64,000 nt of DNA from IMG/VR virus record IMGVR_UViG_3300050821_004356, positions 1 through 64,000 of that record; one strand, given 5' to 3'. This stretch comes from a virus. The position numbers were made by a program, and so were the translations under genes. Under the pieces are notes generated by a model, which was given only the letters and a program-made list of their open reading frames with translations, made no database searches and was not told the origin of the DNA. This document shows positions 58,476 through 64,000 of the stretch, piece after piece; position 1 is the stretch's first letter, and every line of letters begins with the position of its first letter.

Positions 58476-59951
58476 TTATTTTGCTCCTATCACGTCGTTG
58501 ATATACTTAACCAGATTCTGCGGCGAGTTACGCGATAAGAAGTCGGGAAAGAACGCTTTGAATTCCTCCCAATCGTCAACCGTCATGTGCGAGGTAGCCT
58601 TGCCCGACTGTCTCTCGGCAAAGAGCCGCAGTTTGGCGCTAGCTCCTCCGATGCCTTCGCTGGGCCGCATCCCTGCCATCGGGAGTACGTTATTGGCGTA
58701 CTCACGCAAGAACACGCGGTAGCCTTCTTCTTGTTCCTTCGTCGGCTTGCCTGGGAAGTCTGTACCCTGATTGGGTACAAGCGTACCCGAAATGGGTACA
58801 GACGATAACGAAGAGATTGGCGGCACCGTTGGTGTTGGGGGCGTCAGAGCTTCATGGGGTGTTCCTGCATACTTAGGGGTTTCGGCGAGAGGAGGCACAG
58901 CTGGATTCGCTTGCGTTGGCACAACCGGATTAGCTTGCGTTCGCATAGCCTCGTTAATTTGAAATGCCACAGCCGCCGGAATAGTGCCTAAAGCCTTCGC
59001 TGCTTCGACAATTATCGGATCAGTGGCTTGAGCAGGTGGCGTAGAAACTTGTCCCGGTGAAGACATGTCAACCGTGTTTCTCTTTTTATTAGGTCCCCGT
59101 GGTTTGCGGGCCTTCTTAACAGGCTCTGTCGATGCTGTTTCACTTGTTTGGGGTGTTTCAACGTTTGCTGAAACAGGTGTATATAATGAGCCCGGTAATC
59201 CTGCTTCGGCTTCGGCCAAAACCTGTTTCGTTACGTCTTTGCTGTGCAGTTGTCGGATGGCCTCGTCGCGCATTTCCTGCATAGACGGCTTGGCTGACTC
59301 TGGTGCTTTCAAGTTATTATAAGAGCCATAACGATCTGGGTCGATTGGCTTCTCGTGTGCGATAGTTCCTTCGTTATGATTAATTGTAGTCGAGACGGTC
59401 ACGTCTTTACCAGGTGCTGGGTTCGGCGAAATCTTTGGCATCGGTGGGAAGACTACCGAAGTGCTAGCGAGTTGCACGTCCGGTGCAGGCGCAGATAGCG
59501 GCGCGTCTTGATTCACTTCAGAATAATCGAGAATTCCCAAACCTACAAACTTTAACGTTAATCGACGTCCCGCCCGGGTCTCTGCGGTCGCCACAGCTGC
59601 TGCAAGCTTCTCGCCCTTGAGACCTTCGGTAGAGTGTGCGCCGACTGCGATCTCTTGGCGACCGTTTTTATCTTTACCTACGGCTGTGAAGCTGACGTAA
59701 CCAGGGCCGTCGTGCTGCGTCAAGCTGATAACGTTGATCTCGCGCTGACTGCGCAAAACATCGGTGGTGCCTCGGCGAGCATATAGCTGCAGCTTTTTCA
59801 TACCTGTGCCTTCGTCGGCGATCCACAAAATGTCGAACCAGTTAGTGGCCGGATCGAGACCGAAGAATTCGGAGACGTCGCGTTTGTATTGGTCCCGCTG
59901 TGCGTCGTTCAACGTCTCAAGATTGTAGACGATACTAAAATTTTTGCTCAT
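58476..59951 (-). CDS. Putative single-strand annealing / recombination protein
   Basis: A 491-residue protein. Residues ~40-155 have the conserved pattern of phage annealing-type proteins: LYARRGTTDVLRSQREI, YVSFTAVGKDKNGRQEIAVG, AAAVATAETRAGRRLTLKFV, GLGILDYSEV. A long Pro/Thr/Ser-rich linker (~165-400) and a helical C-terminal domain follow. The ATG at 59951 overlaps the upstream stop and has GAGGAG before it. The linker may recruit partners. Family placement (RecT/Rad52-like) is tentative. Confidence 0.5.
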   Translation of the reverse strand: MSKNFSIVYNLETLNDAQRDQYKRDVSEFFGLDPATNWFDILWIADEGTGMKKLQLYARRGTTDVLRSQREINVISLTQHDGPGYVSFTAVGKDKNGRQEIAVGAHSTEGLKGEKLAAAVATAETRAGRRLTLKFVGLGILDYSEVNQDAPLSAPAPDVQLASTSVVFPPMPKISPNPAPGKDVTVSTTINHNEGTIAHEKPIDPDRYGSYNNLKAPESAKPSMQEMRDEAIRQLHSKDVTKQVLAEAEAGLPGSLYTPVSANVETPQTSETASTEPVKKARKPRGPNKKRNTVDMSSPGQVSTPPAQATDPIIVEAAKALGTIPAAVAFQINEAMRTQANPVVPTQANPAVPPLAETPKYAGTPHEALTPPTPTVPPISSLSSVPISGTLVPNQGTDFPGKPTKEQEEGYRVFLREYANNVLPMAGMRPSEGIGGASAKLRLFAERQSGKATSHMTVDDWEEFKAFFPDFLSRNSPQNLVKYINDVIGAK

Positions 59952-60151
59952 GCCTTCTCCTCGTTCAACATTTGACAAATGGCCTCTGCAACGGCCACCG
60001 TCTTTTCTCTATTGCGAAACATCCCCATTGTCACTTCGACTGCAATGTCGTTGGGATAAACTTGCTTTCCCATCGGCGAAATCCTGTCTCGAATCACTAT
60101 GTTCGATTTCGGGTTGCCATCTGAGTCAACAGTATAGCGGTCAATCTTCAT
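59948..60151 (-). CDS. Hypothetical protein
   Basis: A 67-residue protein (beta N-half, helix VAVAEAICQMLNEEKA). ATGA overlaps both neighbours. Function unknown; co-expressed with the annealing-like protein. Confidence 0.6.
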   Translation of the reverse strand: MKIDRYTVDSDGNPKSNIVIRDRISPMGKQVYPNDIAVEVTMGMFRNREKTVAVAEAICQMLNEEKA

Positions 60152-60372
60152 GATTTTGCCTCGATGTCCTTACCGATTGCCTTTAGTTGCTTCAGACTGT
60201 ACGACTTGACATCACCGTATGGCGCGATGATTATCGGAACCAGAAATTTAAGCTTGATGGCTTCACCGGCGCGGACTAGCGTCTCTGCTGCGCGATGGTC
60301 TCGGACAACAACGATATCGCCAAACTTCAAACGCAAACGTTTAATCTCTATCAGCAGCTTCTTTTTGCTCAT
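60148..60372 (-). CDS. Hypothetical basic protein
   Basis: A 74-residue protein starting MSKKKLLIEIKRLRLKFGD after GGAG. It opens the gene run driven by the promoter at 60392-60420. Function unknown. Confidence 0.65.
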   Translation of the reverse strand: MSKKKLLIEIKRLRLKFGDIVVVRDHRAAETLVRAGEAIKLKFLVPIIIAPYGDVKSYSLKQLKAIGKDIEAKS

Positions 60373-60391
60373 ATTTTCTCCAATTTAAACG

Positions 60392-60420
60392 ATAGTACCA
60401 TGACTTTTGTAGCTTGTCAA
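60392..60420 (-). promoter_or_regulatory. Sigma70-type promoter
   Basis: On the minus strand: TTGACA (60420-60415), 17 bases, TACTAT (60397-60392), then a ~20-base leader with GGAG before the ATG at 60372. It lies right after the stop of the polymerase gene, so it starts a new unit for recombination genes. Confidence 0.75.
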
Positions 60421-60421
60421 G

Positions 60422-61474
60422 CTATTTGTGATAGAACGAATCCTGAAATCCATCTGCACCTAAAAGTAAGCCCGGTGCCCAATCGACAGGCGCGCTCATA
60501 ATATCGATCATGTCGTTTACCCCTGGGCTGAACGGATCGTTGGGAACCAAGCATAGGCCTTCGTCGTGAAAGTGACCGACCACGGGGCAATCAATTTTCT
60601 CGAATTCTAGGAGCTTCACGGCCAAGACGTCGCGGGCAATTCCCTGGACTGCGTTTTGATATTCGTGACCACCGTGCGTGTGGATAGACGTCCATTTGCC
60701 GGTTGTCTGATCTTCGGTTGCGTACCACAAAGCCGGTCGGTACACAGGGCCGCCTTCTTTGTCTGTCCAAGGCATCAACGTGTTTTGAACATATGCGTCT
60801 AGATAATGAAGCCTTCTACCTGATGGTAGCGTCATTCGCATAATTGGGTTGCGGCCGGTTACGTTCAGCCTATCGATCTTTACGCAATTATTAGGACCAA
60901 GATATCGCACGGTAGCTGGATGCGCCGGGTCCATTACGTCAAGAATTGCTTCTTCGAATTTAACCCATATGCCCTTTACGTTATCACCGAATCCGTTGCC
61001 ACAAATCTCAGGATAAGCGTTTCTAAAAACTTCGGTACCTGTGTGGGCCTCTTGTAAACTCATGTCGATGCCCATACCTCGCGCGTACCCGAATAGCCCG
61101 GTGCGAACTCGGTCGTATATTTTCTCGCCTGTTACCTCGTCAATGTAAGATGCTTTACCTTGCCCCCAACCGCCACCACCCATGCGATAAAGAGACGCTA
61201 AAACTGGAACCTTAGCCTTTTGTCGTTTTATCTTAGCCTCGGTTTTGGCTTCTTTACCGTTACGACCTTCCTTGCTCGCCCAAAGCGTTTCGTACGGCGT
61301 CGAATACAGCTTGGCGGCAAAAGATAAATAGGGATCGCGGCCGTTGCGATGGAATTTATCAAATTGATCTGTATACGGTTGAAATACATTAAGTAGTGAT
61401 GGACATTCAGCAAGCCAACTTCCCACCCTGGTTTCTATAGCGTTGAGGTCAGCCGCTTGAAGACGGGTGCTCAT
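60422..61474 (-). CDS. Family A DNA polymerase, C-terminal half (palm/fingers)
   Basis: A 350-residue protein that starts just before motif A (QAADLNAIETRVGSWLA, ~7-23). The O-helix region KVPVLASLYRMGGGGWGQG and motif C GHFHDEGL (~307-314, with the catalytic Asp) are present. The N-terminal exonuclease half is encoded 770 bases upstream in a separate gene. The ATG overlaps the stop of the HNH gene (ATGA). Both halves together make a normal polymerase, so they likely assemble in trans. Confidence 0.88.
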   Translation of the reverse strand: MSTRLQAADLNAIETRVGSWLAECPSLLNVFQPYTDQFDKFHRNGRDPYLSFAAKLYSTPYETLWASKEGRNGKEAKTEAKIKRQKAKVPVLASLYRMGGGGWGQGKASYIDEVTGEKIYDRVRTGLFGYARGMGIDMSLQEAHTGTEVFRNAYPEICGNGFGDNVKGIWVKFEEAILDVMDPAHPATVRYLGPNNCVKIDRLNVTGRNPIMRMTLPSGRRLHYLDAYVQNTLMPWTDKEGGPVYRPALWYATEDQTTGKWTSIHTHGGHEYQNAVQGIARDVLAVKLLEFEKIDCPVVGHFHDEGLCLVPNDPFSPGVNDMIDIMSAPVDWAPGLLLGADGFQDSFYHK

Positions 61475-62040
61475 TGTTTTTCCCTAGCGTAATCTTCCAT
61501 CTCGGCTGCCCAATTAGCCACTTTCATGATTTGTACAGGGGTTGCGTTTGACTTAATCATATTCGCTAATCTGGATATTACAAAGCAATTTTCTTTTGTG
61601 TACCCTAACTCTGGAGCGAATCTATCTAAACTAGCTGAATCGCTCTGTGGAATTCGACAGGACAGGTTGTACGGCATACCCAATACAGGGCAAACACCAT
61701 CGCCAATTAAATAAAGAATATTTTCTTTAGTAATCGTACACGGTACCCCCTTCCTCTTAGCTCTTGATTTTGCGCAGTATAATAGTCTAGTTGCCATAAC
61801 GCTAAAACCACCGCACTCTTTACACGATTCTACTTGTCTTGAATGCTCACAGATGCCGTTGCCTCGACAAATTCGGCAGCGGTCTTTTCTGACAACGTGG
61901 GTACACAAAGAGCCCCCACCGCAATTCTCGCATAGGCTTTTACGTTTACCGTGTTTACAAAAATCTGAGCCCCCGCAGTCTCTACAGTAGTATTTTAGTT
62001 TACCGTGAACGCAGGTATTTCTCTTGGTCAATGTGGTCAC
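61471..62040 (-). CDS. Zinc-repeat homing endonuclease-like protein
   Basis: A 189-residue protein from a GTG that overlaps the upstream stop (GTGA), with GGAG before it. Four Cys/His units of the type CVHGKLKYYCRDCGG repeat over ~9-80. The C-terminal part (ILYLIGDGVCPVLGMPYNL, SLDRFAPELGYTKENCFVIS) matches a family of phage HNH/endonuclease-VII-like proteins. It sits inside the split polymerase region, as expected for a homing endonuclease. Confidence 0.7.
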   Translation of the reverse strand: MTTLTKRNTCVHGKLKYYCRDCGGSDFCKHGKRKSLCENCGGGSLCTHVVRKDRCRICRGNGICEHSRQVESCKECGGFSVMATRLLYCAKSRAKRKGVPCTITKENILYLIGDGVCPVLGMPYNLSCRIPQSDSASLDRFAPELGYTKENCFVISRLANMIKSNATPVQIMKVANWAAEMEDYAREKQ

Positions 62041-62243
62041 TTTAACTCCGTATAAGCCAGCCATTGAAGTGCTGTGTCTTGAAGCATGTGGGCGATCCAC
62101 AAAGGGACGTGTTTACGGTGAACAAATATTACAGTATCCGGTTCCCCATGCCAAGCTATCATCTGCCGAGCTCTTTCGATTGCTGACTCTTTTGTGTCGT
62201 ACAAAGGCTCGCCATCTTCTTCGCTGAATCCTGAGAATGCCAT
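62037..62243 (-). CDS. Small protein inside the split polymerase
   Basis: A 68-residue protein (MAFSGFSEEDGEPLYDTKES and on), with a Trp-rich helical end. It starts within the polymerase stop (TAATG) and ends in the HNH start (GTGA). Function unknown. Confidence 0.6.
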   Translation of the reverse strand: MAFSGFSEEDGEPLYDTKESAIERARQMIAWHGEPDTVIFVHRKHVPLWIAHMLQDTALQWLAYTELK

Positions 62244-63469
62244 TATTTGCTCCCGGGCGCAACGAACACAGTGCGCAATAATGATTTTATAACTTCTAAT
62301 ACGTTTCCGTATTTATCCTTAATTCCCTGGTAGTCTTCGGCATATATAAGCCGTCTCGCTTCCACGATCACTTCCATCTCTTCGAAGTCGTATCCGTTTA
62401 CGTTCTTGGGCGGCGAAGGCCGGGGAAAATTTTGAGGCTGCATACCGGCACCTGACCACCTGCCGCAACGAGAACTCCCGAGATATATGAACTGATTACG
62501 ACACACGCCGTCTGGGCAAATGTGGCGCATAATGGCTGCCAGTTTGGTATAGCTATTAGAACCAGCTGTCAATCTGGCCGTGAGAACCGTACGGCATTCT
62601 TCTGTTAAAACAATTTCAGAGTCACTCAATACGCTTTCAATGAAACTCTTATTCAACGTATTGTACGGATAACCACGTTCCCTAACCCAAGGGAGCAACT
62701 GATCTCGGCTGTTGGCATTCGCCAAACCTGTTAGTTTATTTTGACTTTCGAGCGAGTCGGCTTTTGCTTTTAACGCAATCTTGTACGCCTTTTGCGCAAA
62801 TTCTAAATCAGTGGGCACGCCACGGTCGTTCACCGTCTGATCGAATATCCAAAGCTTGCGTTCGAACTCAGGCATCGGCATCGCTTCCAAAATCTCTAAT
62901 CGGCGCATCACTTCTTCTTCAGCGTCGACGTCGCGCTTACAATAATCTGCGAACTGTTCCCACTCAACCGGATGACTGTTCCAATCATTGAAGTAAGGCT
63001 CGCCTTGCGGTTCACCTTTCTTCTTTTTCGGATACTTCGGCTTACTGAATAAATCGATCAAAGCGTCACCGCGTTTATCCTTCGTTAAGTGCGCCGGTAC
63101 GTTTAAGATTTCGCATACAGACTCCAAGTCCGCAGGAAGGGTTAGATAACGAGCGCCAACTTGGGGGTCTATGAATCGTTCGGGCGGGAGTTTGATACTG
63201 AGCAAAAACTGCAAGCAATAGCGTTCGAAGGCGCTATTAAACGCTTCGACTAAAACACTAGGATCGAGCAACGCTGCGCGTAACTCTTCGGGCATCGGGC
63301 CTTGGTGCGGCTGCCAGAGCTTCGTGACGGTTTCACTTGGAAGCTTGTAAGCCATCATCAAGATTCGAGTCAGCGGATGACAGATATAATTATAGAGACC
63401 GACGCCCTTCTGGCCGCCGATCTCGAAGAGTCCGCGTGTTTCGAAGTCGATTTTTAGCACTTTTTGCAT
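62243..63469 (-). CDS. Family A DNA polymerase, N-terminal half (3'-5' exonuclease and thumb)
   Basis: A 408-residue protein. The DEDDy exonuclease motifs are visible: LKIDFETRG (Exo I, ~5-13), LVEAFNSAFERYCL (Exo II), and FADYCKRDVDAEEEV (Exo III). Further on, YLGSSRCGRWSGAGMQPQNFPRP (cut here in two: YLGSSRCGRWSG and MQPQNFPRP) is the thumb/palm entry of family A. It ends LLRTVFVAPGSK, exactly where the C-terminal gene resumes before motif A. Confidence 0.88.
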   Translation of the reverse strand: MQKVLKIDFETRGLFEIGGQKGVGLYNYICHPLTRILMMAYKLPSETVTKLWQPHQGPMPEELRAALLDPSVLVEAFNSAFERYCLQFLLSIKLPPERFIDPQVGARYLTLPADLESVCEILNVPAHLTKDKRGDALIDLFSKPKYPKKKKGEPQGEPYFNDWNSHPVEWEQFADYCKRDVDAEEEVMRRLEILEAMPMPEFERKLWIFDQTVNDRGVPTDLEFAQKAYKIALKAKADSLESQNKLTGLANANSRDQLLPWVRERGYPYNTLNKSFIESVLSDSEIVLTEECRTVLTARLTAGSNSYTKLAAIMRHICPDGVCRNQFIYLGSSRCGRWSGAGMQPQNFPRPSPPKNVNGYDFEEMEVIVEARRLIYAEDYQGIKDKYGNVLEVIKSLLRTVFVAPGSK

Positions 63470-64000
63470 TTAGACTTCTTCAACGTCCCTCTTAATTAGC
63501 ACTTGAGTGAAAAAAGGGTCGCCTTTCTTGCCGGTGCCTTCTTGACGAATGATTCCTGCCTTCACGAGTCCGTAAAAAGCTGTGTTCCACATCGACGTTC
63601 CTGCTCTGTCGGCATGACATAATCTCATTAGCTCGCGCGTCAACAGCCGACCTTTGTGCATTTCTAGCTTCGCACGAATGCGCATTTGCAAGGCTGCTTC
63701 CCTGGTGTCGGCATCATAGGACTTCAAGAATTCCTTCACAGCAATTTCATACCGCACAATGTCAACGCCGCGATCCACGCACTCGTCGTCTATAGAATCG
63801 AGCCCCAGGTCAACCGCTAGAGCCAAGGCCCACTTAACAGCGCGGTCGGTGTACCGGCTACCCTTTGCAACTAGCTGCTGCAAATTAGGATTGTTAATAT
63901 TTTCTAACTCGAACGTGCCCCTTTGAACTGCTCGGTCGATTAACTGGCGAGTCTTCGACGATCCTGATAAAAAATCCGTTGTAACTTTTAATCTTTGTGC
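63470..64000 (-). CDS. DUF3987-like primase/helicase, C-terminal part (partial)
   Basis: An open reading frame of at least 176 codons runs off the right edge; the visible TTG at 63883 is only one possible internal start. The segment YTDRAVKWALALAVDLGLDS and the following helices match the C-terminal helical bundle of DUF3987-type phage primase/helicase proteins. The end (FTQVLIKRDVEEV) is winged-helix-like. Identification is tentative because the catalytic part is outside. Confidence 0.5.
   Translation of the reverse strand, partial: AQRLKVTTDFLSGSSKTRQLIDRAVQRGTFELENINNPNLQQLVAKGSRYTDRAVKWALALAVDLGLDSIDDECVDRGVDIVRYEIAVKEFLKSYDADTREAALQMRIRAKLEMHKGRLLTRELMRLCHADRAGTSMWNTAFYGLVKAGIIRQEGTGKKGDPFFTQVLIKRDVEEV

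Noticed and set aside
61475-62242. Intron or intein explanation for the split polymerase
   Set aside because: The HNH gene runs right up to the C-terminal start codon, leaving no room for an intron core, and in-frame stops with new starts exclude an intein.
1-64000. CRISPR arrays or clustered direct repeats
   Set aside because: No regularly spaced short repeats were found on reading; the repeats seen are protein-coding modules.

Overview
This window is part of a large tailed double-stranded DNA phage genome. The left 26.6 kb reads rightward and encodes virion proteins. The remaining 37 kb reads leftward and encodes replication, recombination, sugar-metabolism and many small accessory proteins. 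Both edges cut through genes. No terminase, portal or major capsid protein is visible, so these probably lie to the left. Two adaptor-like proteins, a very large nozzle-like protein, a fibre and three large internal proteins, with no tape-measure, sheath or tail-tube gene, suggest a short-tailed (podovirus-like) particle. The GH108-type endolysin fits a Gram-negative host. An ice-binding-like (DUF3494) domain in the tail hints at a cold or soil habitat, but the host cannot be named from this sequence.

Layout, left to right. Positions 1-~200 hold the 3' half of a group I intron, followed by a GIY-YIG homing endonuclease. Positions 1-4.4 kb also hold two unknown proteins and two lectin-like proteins that share a C-terminal tag. 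Positions 4.4-13.4 kb hold the tail: two adaptors, a 1609-residue nozzle-like protein with a DUF3494 domain, and a fibre. Positions 13.4-25.4 kb hold a GNAT-like protein and internal (ejection) proteins, ending in a 2822-residue polyvalent protein with two zinc-protease motifs, a ParB-like fold and internal repeats. A glycosyltransferase closes the rightward block and meets the leftward block tail to tail at 26.6 kb.

Read along its own transcription direction (64 kb to 26.6 kb), the leftward block starts with a DUF3987-like fragment. A family A DNA polymerase follows, split in two by a small gene and an HNH gene. Next come a possible annealing protein, a UvrD-like helicase, a PD-(D/E)XK nuclease and a MazG-like enzyme. 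A DHH phosphoesterase leads into a tightly overlapping sugar cassette (about 41-50 kb): Gmd, a GDP-fucose-synthase-like reductase, a DegT-family enzyme with His in place of the PLP lysine, GT10, GT11, GT2 and five GT31-like transferases. Then come two metallophosphatases, the endolysin, a run of tiny genes, a BCS1-like AAA ATPase, a SprT-like protease, an HNH endonuclease and a tyrosine integrase.

Most leftward genes are joined by ATGA, GTGA, TTGA or TAATG overlaps, so translation is probably coupled. Five leftward promoters and one rightward promoter have exactly the form TTGACA, 17 bases, TAnnnT. Three of the leftward ones place the predicted transcription start almost on the start codon, implying leaderless messages. 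The most notable points are the ice-binding-like domain in a virion protein, the phage-borne deoxyhexose/glycosyltransferase cassette, the split polymerase, the BCS1-like ATPase and the leaderless promoters.
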